60,000 bases of DNA from Prorocentrum cordatum (GCA_963575745.1 CAUYUJ010019248.1:478712-538711), one strand, 5' to 3'; shown: positions 1 through 11,004, counted from the first letter of the stretch. The notes: a model not told the origin generated them from the sequence alone. Made by a program: numbers and translations.

Positions 1-1215
1 GGTACTTCCCTCAGTGGAAATGAGTCCTTGTAGGGGCCTTTGAAGAGGGAGCTTAGGGTGGAGGGTTTATTCCAACATCGTTGATGAGTCTTGGGATTGA
101 ACTGGTCCTCCTCCTGCTCCTCCTCCTCCTCCTCCTCTTCCTCCTCCACCAACCCGCATCCTTACAAACACATCCTCCCTGTCGCGCCCCGAGACGGGTC
201 AGTAAGGCGGGCTGGACGTTTCGCCAGAGATTCCCTGACCATATTTGATCCTGAAGCTGCAAATTTGCAACACTTTCACGGATGGAGGGCGGGTCGTTTC
301 CAAATTGCTGCTCTCGCCGAAGCGCCGCGCACGTCCGTCGAAGTCTAAAAGAGGTTCGCGGACTGAGGGTGGACCCGAGTCAACATGTGGCTCCCGCCCT
401 AGCGCCGCGCACTCTCGTGCGAAACATTTGCCAGAATTTCACTGATTCCAATGGCCAACTTACCAGAAATCGTGTTGTGGACCGGTCAAGGATTGTCAAG
501 CCGCAACGAATACTTTGATTCGCGGTGTTGAAATCCCAAACACGGCCTTCTGGCACGATTCAGGACCGTCTAAACGCAATGATCAAATAAATTCGTGGCG
601 TTGGGGTCCTGGAAGTTGTGTTTTGGCATGCTTCCGGAGCTTCAAGCGGTTGCCTCCCAACGGGGTATTTTCTTCAGTGGTAATGAATCCTTGTAGGCGC
701 CTGTAAGGAGGGATCTCAGAGGGAGGACACCATTCCTGGGACTCCACCGCCGCGAACCACAAATCAACATGATTGTCGCGCCCTGACAATCCTAAGTCGT
801 TCCAGAACATGTATCCTGGGACGTCAACACCCCGAATCAATGGCATTGTCACCCCCTGACAATCCTAAATCATTCCAAAACGCAATTTCTTGGACGTGAA
901 CCTCAGGAATCCTTGAAGTTGCTGTCAACTGACAAGACGCAGGTGCGCGGCGCTAAGGCGAAAGCCACGTTTTGAAAAGGAACCGCCCTCGATCTGTGCA
1001 ACCCTGCGATAATTATTTGACGAACGCGCGCGGCGCTAAGGTGACAGCCACAATTTGGAAACGACCCGCTGAAGATTTTCAAACGGTTGTCTTGTAACGG
1101 GGCTGTTGCTGCAGTGAACAGAGATCCTCGCAGGAACCTGGGAGGAGAGAAGTAGGTGGGAGAGTTTACGCCAACATCGTGGGCAAGATTGGGTTTGCAG
1201 TGGTCCTCTTCCACC
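1..1215. repeat. Short repeats in mixed orientation, no gene
   Basis: Two short repeat types fill this stretch. Type X (about 70 bp, core GCGCGGCGCTAAGG followed by AATTTGGAAACGACCCGC) occurs near 935-1010 and 1015-1085 on + and near 268-345 and 372-440 on -. Type Y (core AATCCTTGTAGG, ending in CCAACATCG) occurs near 1-112, 661-725 and 1099-1207. Copies are diverged. No ORF here looks coding; a CTC-rich run lies at 108-147. Confidence 0.6.
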
Positions 1216-1364
1216 CCATCCTACCCGATACCCACTCCTCCAAGAGTAAGGGCAAGAGCGGCCTGCAGCCGGTGCCCCGCCGAGGCCAGGGCTGGCTGCG
1301 CCAGCGACAGGGACTCGTCCTGGCGGAAGCGTCGTCGTTTTGTTTGTCCTCTTGCCCGTCGTCC

Positions 1365-1700
1365 TCCGAAGAAGGAGGGAGGAGGGGGGGGAGGAGGGAG
1401 GGGGGAGGAACAGGCGAAATAGGAGGAGGAACGGGTGGAACAAGGGGGGGAACGGGCGGAGGAGGGCGGTGGCGGCACGTGGGGGCGCGGATGGATGGGG
1501 GCCGAACGGAGGGGAGACGGGAGGGGAAGGCGAGGGGGGAAATGGGGGTAGGGAGGATGGCTGAGGATTGGCAATGAAGGGTAATGGAGGACTGGGGTAA
1601 GGAGGATTATGTGGGGGAGAAGTCAAGGAGGAGGGAAAGATGATGATGAGGAAGAGCGAGGGAAGGGGAGAGGAGGACGATTAGCGAGCATTTTCTTAGG
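1365..1700. repeat. Purine-rich low-complexity tract
   Basis: The + strand is almost all G and A (GGAGGAGGGA-type). Arg/Gly- and Pro-rich ORFs on either strand are products of base composition. No gene is seen between here and the LTR element at 2,519. Confidence 0.7.
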
Positions 1701-2040
1701 GCGGAAGGCTTAGGGTGAAATCCACTTGGGCTTTTGCACCTCGAAAATACATCCGTTTTGGTGAATGTTGTGTGTTTGTGTCGGCCTGTGAATATGCAGA
1801 GCCTGTTTTCTGCTACGACGCCACGATTGCGCCAACACGTGATCAGGCACCGCTGATGGCTCGCACCCGGCATTCTTTCAAACAGCGTTTTGCCGCCCCG
1901 CCGATGTCACCCGTGGGTTGTTCGTGCCTCGAATCCACGCTCAGCGCATCTGCGAATGGCAGGCGGGCGTGGGGTCTCTTGACATTGTATTTGTTGTGTT
2001 TCCCTGTGCTTCCGGCGCCCCGTCCCTGATTGGCCGGGCG

Positions 2041-2125
2041 ATTCGCTATTGGTTGGTTGGCTTGCTGGTTGGTTGGCTGGCGGATTGACTTGGGCTGGAT
2101 GGTAGGATGGGTGGCTGGTTGGGTG
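2041..2125. repeat. Degenerate GGTT/GGCT microsatellite
   Basis: Repeated TTGGTTGGCT-like words, imperfect. No coding sign. Confidence 0.6.
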
Positions 2126-2249
2126 GCTGGCTGACTCTCTGCGCCCCCGAGCACGCAACTGGCGCCAGACAAATGATAGGGCACGCCGCTGGCGCGCGGC
2201 AGGTGTACGATCGGGTCGGGCGAAAGGGGGGGATAGCAAAGGGGGGGTT

Positions 2250-2412
2250 TGAGAATCAGCTCACGTAGCTGATTTTCCCGGCGCCTCCTGGCGCCGGGAG
2301 GCGCCCATGTATCGAGGAGTGGGCCCCTCGGTGAGGCCGAAACCAGCTGCATGCAGCAAATTTCGTAAGCCCCCCTTTCCCAATCCCCCCCTTTCGCCCG
2401 GCCCGATACGAG
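2250..2412 (+). repeat. Dispersed palindrome-rich repeat, copy 1 of 3
   Basis: This segment is similar to 18,113-18,262 and 28,978-29,120. Shared blocks are a GCTGATTTTCC stretch (the AATCAGCT..AGCTGATT hairpin is complete in this copy), the palindrome-like GGCGCCTCCTGGCGCC, TCGAGGANTGG, GAAACCNNCTGC and a C-rich tail. It may be a small non-autonomous element; its ends were not defined. Confidence 0.6.
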
Positions 2413-2518
2413 CACGCGGCGGGCATCCGACGGGCGAACGCGCATGCGACTGACGCCCGACAAGTTAAGCCTGAATTTTAGAGCCGCTGTTTGCTTCTAG
2501 GATAAATTCACTTCGTCG

Positions 2519-2685
2519 TGTGATTCCAGAAGACTCGCCCTCTTCCGCTTCGTTTCCGCTCTGTCTCTCATGCCCGCTCTGCCGCAACCGTTCTCTCTCA
2601 AAATAGGGCCCGTGGCTAATTGAGCTACGATCTCTGCCGCGCAGAGTGCGAGAAAACATTATCAGCGATCGTCTTCCATATCGCA
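2519..2685 (+). repeat. 5' LTR
   Basis: It begins TGTGATTCC and ends ATATCGCA. It contains a 6-bp hairpin CTCTGC-CGC-GCAGAG at 2,632-2,646, also present in the other LTR. It is short for an LTR. Promoter elements were not identified. Confidence 0.9.
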
Positions 2686-2686
2686 G

Positions 2687-2700
2687 TGGTAGCTTGGAGC
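2687..2700 (+). other. Putative primer-binding site
   Basis: TGGTAGCTTGGAGC lies one base after the 5' LTR. The first 7 bases match the complement of the usual eukaryotic initiator Met-tRNA 3' end (TGGTAGC); the rest diverges, so the primer tRNA is uncertain. Confidence 0.5.
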
Positions 2701-2728
2701 GAGGCTCGCTATCCCGGCCCGCGGGGCC

Positions 2729-3670
2729 GTGCATATTGCAACGACGGCGTCTGCGACACGTCTATCCGCACTGGAATCGAAGCCCAGCGGTTTCCACGCG
2801 CTGTTGCTCAACGCCTACGCCCGCGTCAGCGACGCCAGCACCAACGCCTACTACGCCTACCCTGCCAACTCCTACGCCAGCGTCAGCGACGCCAGCACTC
2901 ACGCCTACTACGCCTTCGACGCCAACTCCTACGCCAGCGTCAGCGACGCCAGCAGCAACGCCTACTACGCCTTCGACGCAAACTCTCACGCCAGCGTCAG
3001 CGACGCCAGGACCCACTCCGCCAAGTTCGATTTCTCGTACCCACACAACTTCAGCGAAGCCTCCGAGTCAAAATTCACATACTCCCCGAACTTCAGCGAA
3101 GCCGCCAAGTTCGATTTCCGCTACCGTCAGAACATCAGCGACGCCACCGAGCTCAATTTCCTTTACTCCCAAAACATCAGCGGCGCCGCCGAATTCGATT
3201 CCCCTTACTCCGACTCACTGATCGCAGAGATGACGGACATGTCTCATAATTTCGGACAGCCAGTCATACCGACATGGGACGAAGATCCCTCAAAGTGGAG
3301 AGAATACAAGCAGTAGGTGAAGCTGTGGAAGCTCAGCGAGAACCTCTCAGTCACGCAGAGTATCGCCCCGAAGCTTGCGCTCAGGCTCAGCGGGAAAGCT
3401 CGAACCGCAGCGTTGAATATGACGGAGGAGCAGCTGCACCCGGCAGCTGCAGCACGCATCGAGGACGCCGACGAGAAGACACGCCACCGGAATCAGGTCG
3501 GCATCAAACATGTATCACAACACTTGGAGGCGAACTTGGGTCATCAGAAGCCCGTGCATAAGGGCGAGACTTGCGGGGAGTTTTTCGAATCGACCCAGCA
3601 TCGCCGACGGCGAGGTGAACGAACGACGGAATGGATAATGCTTCGAGACGAGTCTACATCAGCTACGTGA
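2729..3670 (+). pseudogene. copia gag-like protein, interrupted by TAG
   Basis: One frame runs from 2,729 to a stop at 3,671 except for a TAG at 3,314-3,316. The N-terminal half is made of two repeat types: about three copies of a 19-residue unit (YASVSDAS..AYYAFDANS), then 16-17-residue units of the S-F-Y-N-S-A type. After that comes a gag-like segment with TWDEDPSKWREYK, then VKLW after the stop, then LALRLSGKARTAAL. The W-x-EYK..V-LW followed by a LRLSGKA block is the pattern I associate with dinoflagellate copia gag. The role would be capsid formation. The TAG sits exactly between WREYKQ and VKLWKL; programmed readthrough is possible, but decay is likelier given the other lesions. Confidence 0.7.
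2815..3010 (+). repeat. 57-bp coding tandem repeat in gag
   Basis: About 3.3 copies of a 57-bp (19-codon) unit with the core GCCAGCGTCAGCGACGCCAG. The period keeps the frame, so the repeat expands the protein as YASVSDAS-type units. Confidence 0.8.
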
Positions 3671-5663
3671 GAACGAGGTGGAGCTCAACGCGCTGGACGA
3701 CGTAGCGGGGTGGTTCCTGCTGCGAAAGGCCAGATTCACGGCCGAGCGCCGCTAGCGCGTCGCGGGCAACCTACCCGACGAACACTGCGGCTACCAGCGC
3801 ATCCGTGGACTGCTGGTGCGGATGTTTCCGGACATCCACAACTCCGAGCGCCGCGCCCCGCCGCCCTCGAGGCCGCGGAGCAACCAGTCGCGCCCCCATG
3901 GCGGCTTGCGCCGAGACGCTTCCTCCAGCCGCGGAGGGCGATCTACTAACATCATCGACGAGCCCGCCGACGAGGACGACGATGAGCAAGAGGAGAACGA
4001 CGAGGACGAGGCCGACGTGCAAGACATCGTTCACCAGGAGCTCGAGGCATTCAGCGCCGAGCTCGAATCCTCCAACGTGGACATCTCCGAGCTGTCGACG
4101 GCGACGACTCTGCCGAGGTCGAGGCCGCCGCGGCGGAGCTTGCCGCCGTTCCCGACGCCATGGCCACCGTCAGGTCAGCCCGGGAAGCCCTGAAGGGCCG
4201 CTGCGCGTCGAACGAGTCCGCGCCGCCTCGCCGCCCGGCCAAGCTCTAGAACCAGGTCGACCAGCGCGAGAAGATGTCGCAGGGCTGGGGCTGCATACGG
4301 AGCGCCCCGCGCCGGGTGCTCGCAAGTTCGCGCCCAAGGGCGGCAAGTCCAAGGGCGGTGGAAGTGGGGGCTGGGGAGGTCGCCCGCGGCGCCAGGCGCG
4401 CATCGCAGAGCAGGCCCAGTTCGCAGACGAGGAAATTGCCCTTCATCCGCAGGGACCGGCGTCGCCGCCACCTGAGGCCTGCGTCTCAGAGCGGCAGATT
4501 CACCACCTGCCCAATTTGAACGTCGCGATCGGCAACGGGAAGCCCACGGACGAAGGCATCGGCGTGGTGGACACCGCCTTGTCTGCGTTTCGGGCAGGAA
4601 GTGGCACGACAACTACCGTGACATCCTCACCAGGATGGGCCTCGCCGACCAGATCCTCGAGGAGACCGAGGACGAAGTCTACAGGTTCGGCAACGGAGGC
4701 GCTCCCCCGAGCAAACTGCGCGTCACTGCGCCGCTCGTGCTCTCGTGGACAGCCCCGCGCTTGGCCTGCTCATTGGCCGTGCCTTCATACAGCCTTCCAA
4801 GATCGACATCTCTCTCTCTCTCTCTCTCTCTCTGGTAGGGCCAGATCCGCATCGGGGACCTCCGCCTTGAAGCTCATGACGAGCGCCGCGGGCCACCCCG
4901 CGATCAAGTTGCAGCCAGAGGACTGGCGGGCCATCAAGGACGCCGGCATGGAGCAACCTGCCAAGCCAGCCAGCCGACCGAAGGTGAGCGACGAACCCGC
5001 GGTCAACGCCACGATCAAGACCGGCATGCTGATCGATGCGGTTAGCAAGCTCGTCGCGAAAAAGGAGCTGAACGTCCCGAGGCGACTCCAGCCTCGTCGA
5101 CCGAACGGGTCACGGCTTTTGTCTGCCGTAGCTTCAGCTCTGGTTTGCTGCTCCACCGCGGCGCCAGCTCCGAGCCTCATGTTGACGACGCTGCCGCAGA
5201 CCGCCTCCCCCACAACGCGCGTGACCGAGCCGCTGCAGGACTGCATCGCCTGCGGCGAGAAGACCCGCGAGGTCTGCAGCCGCCGGGGCTTATGCTCGGA
5301 ATGCGTTTTCGGCACGCCCGTGGCTCTGGGCTACGACCAAGGGCCCGATGGCATCGCAGACGCCAGTCCCGGGCCCGAGATCAACATCGCGGAGGAGGAG
5401 AGCAGCCGCGCGCGCGGGCGCTCGAGAAGGGGGCGAAACCGCAGCTTGTCGCAGGCAAGCGCCCGGCTTTCGTCACCGGGAAGGGCGGCGTCCAGCCGCG
5501 TCAAATCAGCCAGGCTTCGGTCACCAACCTGGCGAAATGTATCGCCAGATCCAGCTCGACCTCCACAGCGAGCAGCACCGTGCTTTACGAGTGGCGCTGC
5601 AAACCGGACAGTCAGCTCAGTGCTACCTGGAGGAAGAAGGGAGGAGCTGCTGTCAGGTGCGGT
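3671..5663 (+). pseudogene. copia gag-pol linker region with Cys cluster, frames broken
   Basis: Coding-like GC-rich sequence that shifts frame several times. A frame open from 3,805 to 5,868 contains a Cys cluster at about 5,238-5,310 (CIACGEKTREVC, then LCSEC), which would suit a zinc-binding segment. It is not a standard CCHC knuckle. A short (TC)n tract at 4,809-4,834 interrupts the region. I could not identify a clear aspartic protease motif. Confidence 0.45.
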
Positions 5664-6210
5664 CTTCCAGGCTACGACCTCTCTAAACGTTTCGTGGTCA
5701 ACAAGCTGGAGGGCAGGATCAGGTCCAACCTTGCCAGCGGCAAGAATGCGCGAGTCCACGCTGCATTTCCCTGCCAACCGTGGACCCCACTACAGCGACT
5801 TGTCGTGGAGATCGATCCGAGTAAGACTCCGCAGCTCAAGAAGGATCGGGCCAAGGCCAAGCTCATGATCGGACTGCTCCTGCAGGCCATGCCCCGGCTG
5901 CGCAAGGAGTTCGGCACCCGGCTCGCCGTCTCGTTCGAATGGGAGGTGCTGCGACGGATGGGGCCCCAACAAGAACTCGACCGCCAAGCAGCTGAAGGAG
6001 CAGCTCCCGCGAGTCATAGACTTCGGCGGCTGCGCGTTCGACCTCACAAGGAAGAAAGGCGTCCGCATCGAGAAGCCGTGGAGGATCATCACCGACCACT
6101 ACGGGTTTGACGACTCGCTCAGAAGGCTCTGCGACAGGTCGCATCCTCACGCCGAGGCTCGCGTCAAGATCGCGAGGAACAGCAATAACTACACGCGCAA
6201 GCTCGCGAAG
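5664..6210 (+). CDS. Cytosine-methyltransferase-like domain inside copia polyprotein
   Basis: Between gag and integrase lies a domain with HAAFPCQPWTPLQ near 5,758-5,796. PCQPW resembles motif IV, the catalytic Pro-Cys loop of C5-cytosine DNA methyltransferases. It is followed by a helical Lys/Arg-rich stretch, then VSFEWE near 5,930-5,945, in the place where motif VI would be. After a frameshift near 5,960 the domain continues as FGGCAFDL, KPWRIITDHY and RLCDRSHPHAE, leading into the integrase zinc finger. Motifs VIII to X are not seen, so methylation activity is doubtful. From memory, dinoflagellate copia polyproteins often carry this CxPW domain at this position. Its function is inferred only. 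Confidence 0.6.
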
Positions 6211-7440
6211 GTGTCGGCCGAACAACTGCAGCGACCAAACCGCCGACCCCTACGCGAAGCACACCCTGCAGCGCGAGGGGCGAGCAGGAGGACGGTTCCG
6301 GCCGCCGCAGCCGCACAGGATGCAGCGCTCACGGGCGCGGAGGAGCGGGCGCTCAGGTCCGCCGTGATGCAGCTCCACGTGCATACCGGGCACCCGTCCA
6401 ACGACTCGCTTGCCCGAGCTATCCACGTGACAGGCGGATCGCAGATCCATAGATGGCTCAACCTCTGCTGTGAGGTCTGTGCAGCATATCAACGGCCACT
6501 ACCACACCTGGGCAGGATCAGACTGGACAGGAATTTCAACGAGTCCATCGGAGTGGACCTCTTTGCCCTGGCCGACTACGCGGGCAACCAGCTGATCTAC
6601 CTGAACGCGGCCGACCTGGCCGCGGGTTTTATGATGTGCGGCACGGTTGCCACAAGGCGCCCACCAGCTGTATTCGCTCGACTGCGGCAGATTTGCATCA
6701 CGCCTTTCGGCGCGCCTCAACGCGTTATACTTGATGGAGGAGGCGAGCACGAGCGAGAGTTCTACAAGGAGCTGGAGGACATGGGTTGCCGTCTGATGAC
6801 CACCTCTGCGGCTGCTCCGAAGCAGAATGCCACCGTGGAGCGACATGGAGGAATGTGGAAGGTGCGCGCGAGGAAGCTGATCGACCAGTTCAGCATCAGG
6901 TTCGACCAGCCAGAGATCGCCCACAAAGTCCAGTGGCTGATCGCCTCCGTGTGCTGTGCTGGGCCATGAACAGCCGGGTCAATTCCACGGGCTACTCGCC
7001 GTCGCAGTGGGTGCTCGGGCAAGGCCTTCGGCGTCCCTACTGCTTGCTGGACAACGCGGGCAGGCTTTCCCTGCGCGAGCGCATCGTGTCCGACATGTCT
7101 CTCTCAGAGAGGACCGCCGTCGTGAAGGCCGCGCAGATTTCCGCGCAGCAGCTGAGATTCATCCAGTCCCTCTCGAGAGCGCTGCTGGCCCGGTCTCGGG
7201 CAGATGGAGCTCAGCACGCCAGCGACGTCTACCAGACTGGCGACCAGGTGTGCTACTGGAGGAGCAACGGCAAGCCCAAGCGAGAATGGGCTTTGCAGTG
7301 GCATGGGCCCGGCGTCATCATCGGGTTCGAGGGTGCGTCGAAAGTCTGGGTCGGCCACCGCTCCACGACCGCGAAGGTCAATCGTGGACACCTGGGCCAC
7401 GCCACGGCGTCGGAACTCGCGCGGCGGGGGCAAGTGCTGA
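6211..7440 (+). CDS. copia integrase, frameshifted
   Basis: The element's integrase would insert the cDNA. A zinc finger is visible as HVHTGHPSNDSL followed by CCEVC, the HHCC pattern. The catalytic triad is seen as VDLF (first D), ILDGGGEHE (second D) and NATVERHGG (E). Around 6,950 the frame changes and continues from about 6,890 to 7,430 with NSTGYSPSQWVLG and a C-terminal beta-barrel-like GDQVCYWR..WHGPGVIIGFEG segment. All three acidic residues are intact, but one frameshift separates the core from the C-terminal domain. A Pro/Gly/Ala-rich linker of about 600 bp (7,440-8,060) joins it to the RT. Confidence 0.88.
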
Positions 7441-8413
7441 ACGCGCTGCGCGGCAGCCAGCCGCCCGGGCCACCGCCGGGCGCCCCGCCAGGGACCTCAG
7501 GGCCCGCACCTCCTCCCGATTCTGGAGGAGGCGGCGGCGGCGCAGGTGGTGGGCCCCCGCCGCCTGGCCGCGATGGAGGGCGCGATGGCCCTGCGCCGCC
7601 GCGAGACGACGAGGGTACCTTCCTCGACGTCTCGGGCCCTGCACCTCAGAAGCGCCCCCGCAGCGAAGAGCGGCCCCCACCGCCAGCGCGGCCAGCGCCA
7701 GTTCAGCAGCCACCCATCCAGGCGCCCAGTTTCGGAAACATCGAGAACGCCGCAGCGAACCAGCCCGCCCATCAATGCGCCAAATGGCTGGCACGCAAAC
7801 AAGGAGACGGCGATTTCACAAAGAGTGGAGGAGCTAGCGGCAGCGGGGGAGCAGCCCCGCCGCCTTCGGGGCGAGACGCGGTGCAGCCGCCGCCGCCGGC
7901 GCCGCCCCCTGCGGCGCCCGCCGTGGGCTCAGGCGCCGCTGCCGCCCCTGCCGCCGCTGCCCATCCTTCTGCCCCTGCCGCCGCAGATGATCATCGCAAC
8001 CTGAACCCGCGCCCCGGGGCCCGGTCGACGACGCCAAGGGCGGCGGGAAGTCCGGTAGCTCCGGATCGGACATGAATCGGGAATGGCAAAGGGCCGCGGG
8101 GGAGCAGTCTCGACAGGAGACAGTGGCAAGGCGCCCACTGGGCACCGAAATCCAGCGCGGCACGAAGGCACAGCGACAGGTTCAACAATAATCCGCACCG
8201 CATGCTCTTCGACGTGATCGCGAGCCCGACCCGCGAGAGCGCGCAGCCAAGCGCAAGGATCTTTCGGACGAGTTGCCCCAGTGCTTCAAGAGGCCGAAGG
8301 GCACGAACAAGGTCGACCTCTACTTGGGCAACTACTTCTAGAAACACGCGGACGAGCTCTACGTAAGCACACGACTCCGCGAGGCTCTGCTCACAGGCAA
8401 CGCGACCGCCAAG

Positions 8414-9390
8414 GTGCTCAAGTACGGCGCCCTGGGCGCCTCCAAGAAGAAGAACATGGGCGCCGCCATGAAGACCGAGTGGCCCAAGTGGACGGCGTTC
8501 GGCGCCTACCAGCAGCTCCCGCCCAGGGAGCTGAAGGAGCCCCTGCGGCGCAGCCCTGGCATCCGCCCTGCGGGCCCACGCTGGGCGCTGACCAGCAAGG
8601 GCCAGAGTGCCATGAAGGCCCGTCTGGTCGCGCAGGGCCCCCAGGGGAACGAGTCGCAGAACGGGGCGGGCGCGCCCGCGGGGTCAAGGGGCGCGCCGTG
8701 CCTTACCCTGGCCGCCGCGGCCCGGAAGAACTGGGACATCTCGTCCTGCGACGCAATGACGGCCTACCTACAGTCGGGGAACGTCGAGAGGCTGCTGCCC
8801 CCACGCATGCGAAGCCGCCGCCGGGGGCGCGGCCTGGCGAGATCGCGATGGCCGCGGGCGCGCTCTACGGGGCGCGCGACGCCGGGAGGCAGCGGCACCT
8901 CCACGCCCAGAAGGTCTTCGCCCAACGCGGCCCCGTAGAGAGCAAGCTCGAGAAGGGCCTTTACTATTCCAACGACGACGGTGGCTCGCCGCGGACATCC
9001 CTTCCCACGTGGGCGACTTCCTGATCGCCCGGCGCCGCAACTCCACCAAGTGGAAATCCACCGCTGCATCGCTGGGGAAGAAGCTACACCTCAAGCAGGT
9101 CGACGGGGTAATCAAGTACAGTGGACGTACAATCACCAAGCTCGACGACGAGTTTCGGGTGACCAGGGCCACCGCCGCCTCGCAGGTGGACTACATTGAC
9201 CCGAAGGCCCCGAAGGGCCGCGATGCCGAGGATCGGCTCACCGCCACCGAGGTGACGAGCTACCGCCACGCGCTCGGGCAGCTGCTATGGTTAGCAGTCC
9301 AGACCCGGGTGGGCATCGCCTGCCCGGTGAGCTTTGCAGCCCGCCGCGCCAACATCGCCGCCGTGGCCGACGCGAAGACCCTGAAAAAAG
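8414..9390 (+). pseudogene. copia reverse transcriptase, catalytic DD changed
   Basis: RT blocks appear in three frames. From 8,414: WPKWTAFGAY, MKARLVAQG (the copia KARLV-QG block), then DAMTAYLQS, which holds the first catalytic Asp. After a frameshift near 8,800: AGALYGARDAGR, the copia LYG-KDAGR block, and VESKLEKGLYYS. After another shift near 9,000: HVGDFLIARR, where the family has HVDD; the first Asp of the catalytic pair is Gly. Then KKLHLKQVDGVIKYSGR and LTATEVTSYRHALGQLLWLA, the region linking RT to RNase H. Two frameshifts and a lost active-site residue make it inactive. Confidence 0.85.
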
Positions 9391-9429
9391 ACCCTCGCCT
9401 ACGCGCACTCGACTGCGAACTTCGCCATC

Positions 9430-9990
9430 GTGCTGAGGCGCAGGCTTGTCGATCTGATGGCGGCCACCACCGCGTGCTTCAGCGATGCTGCGTTCGCCAA
9501 CGTGGACGGGGTCAAGAGCCAGTGGGGCATGGTGAAGGGGCTCACTCGCCGCCCGCACGATATCGTCGGCGGCCGCTACGACCTTTGCCTACACTTGGCC
9601 TGGCACTCGGGCACGGTCAAGAGGTCGGCGAAGTCGACCCTCGCTGCCGAGGGCTACGCGACGCTCGAGGGATCGGAGACCAACGTCTGGTTCCGCCAGC
9701 TGCTGACCGAGGCCGACAACCCCAATATGATACTCAAGCATATCGACGTCCTCACCGACGAGCACCCTGGGGAGATCTACAGTGACAGCAAAAGTCTCCT
9801 GACGCACATCGCTTCTGATGTGGGCCAGTCTACCGACAAGCGGTTCCGCATCGTCGCCTCCATGATGAAGGAGGCCGTGCACCCCAACAGCGCATTCAAA
9901 CACAACTGGATCCCGACTTGGACCATTGTCGCAGACGCCTTGACCAGGGCGATGGAAGCCGGCGCCCTGCTGGCATTCTTCGGGGCCCGC
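9430..9990 (+). CDS. copia RNase H
   Basis: The RNase H domain would degrade the RNA strand of the hybrid during reverse transcription. The acidic residues are in place: FSDAAFAN (D), STLAAEGYATLEG (E), IYSDSKSLL (D) and TIVADALTR (D). LHLAWHSGTVKRSAKST is the expected lead-in to the E motif. This is the best preserved domain, open in one frame from 9,430 to past 10,000. It follows RT directly, as in the copia family. Confidence 0.85.
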
Positions 9991-10110
9991 GCAAGCGCAG
10001 CTGCGGGACCCGGCAGCCGCGCGCCGCCATGCTCGCCTCAGTCCCGTTTACCTGCCTCGGCAAGATCAAAAGGACAGCCTACGCCTGCCTGATGACGTTC
10101 ACGCTGCCTG

Positions 10111-10806
10111 ATGACGTTCACGCTGGTCCTCGGCATGACTATCGGTTTCGGCATCTTCGTGGCGCTCTGGACGGTCACGAGGCAGAACAGCAAGGTCGCC
10201 ACCGAAGAGCACGTCGCCGACGCGAAGGCAATGGGCGAGCATCCCGGCTGGGACGGCCGCGTGCTTGGCCGGCGCCGTAACATTCCAGCTACAATCCCCG
10301 AAGATCGTGATTACGACGGCGACATCATGATGTACCCCTCGGATGGACACAGCAATGCGCAGGCATCGAATTCATCAGCATCGGCTTCAGGCGTACCTTT
10401 CGGACACCACCCATCGCAGCCGCCGATATCAGCACCACCGCCGCCACTGCTGCCGCCAGAACCACCGCCTGCCAGCGCACCACCTACTGCAACATCAGCA
10501 CGATCGAGGTTAGCGAGATCTCAGAGTTCGGGTTCAGCCCCTACCTCACCAAGCATGGTCACCGTATTGAGTTCCTCGAGTTCAGTATCTGCGAGTTTGG
10601 TTTCTTGGAGCGGTTCCTCAACTACGGTATCGTCGAACGGGATGATCAACTGCGTGACCGCCGTCCCCCGCCATGATTTCAGAATCGGGCATAACCCGCA
10701 TAACGTCTACATTACCTGCAAGACCTGCGACAAAAACACTCGTCATGGCTTCTCCGGTTCTGCAGACACAGCAGTCCCGATTTCACGAACTTCACCGAAG
10801 GCGTGA
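10111..10806 (+). CDS. 3' accessory ORF of copia element, one TM segment and CxxC
   Basis: A 231-codon frame begins 20 codons after RNase H ends. A hydrophobic stretch LVLGMTIGFGIFVALWTV at about residues 5-22 looks like one membrane segment or signal anchor. A Ser/Pro-rich middle follows, then HNVYITCKTCDKNTRHG, a possible half zinc site. The start lies in a near-perfect 17-bp tandem duplication (CTGATGACGTTCACGCT at 10,089 and 10,110). It is inside the LTR boundaries, so it is part of the element. Its function is unknown; an envelope-like or assembly role is speculation. Confidence 0.5.
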   Translation: MTFTLVLGMTIGFGIFVALWTVTRQNSKVATEEHVADAKAMGEHPGWDGRVLGRRRNIPATIPEDRDYDGDIMMYPSDGHSNAQASNSSASASGVPFGHHPSQPPISAPPPPLLPPEPPPASAPPTATSARSRLARSQSSGSAPTSPSMVTVLSSSSSVSASLVSWSGSSTTVSSNGMINCVTAVPRHDFRIGHNPHNVYITCKTCDKNTRHGFSGSADTAVPISRTSPKA

Positions 10807-11004
10807 TGAATGATTTCATGGGCCATTGGAGGAGGCTCACCGGCAGAGACTGCCGGCGCGGACCCGACCTGATGGACAAACCGACGAAGCCCAAGAAAGG
10901 AAGATGAACCCAGCTTGGTGTCAGGACGGCAGGTTGGCCGGTCGAACCAGCAACTATTCAGTTGCTGTTGCTATGGACGGTCGCCTATTGCGACCCCGCC
11001 TACG

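Noticed and set aside
2595-2660. tRNA-like sequence in the LTR (GGCTAATTGAGCTACGA)
   Set aside because: The D-arm-like words are present, but no acceptor stem, anticodon loop and T-arm can be drawn together.
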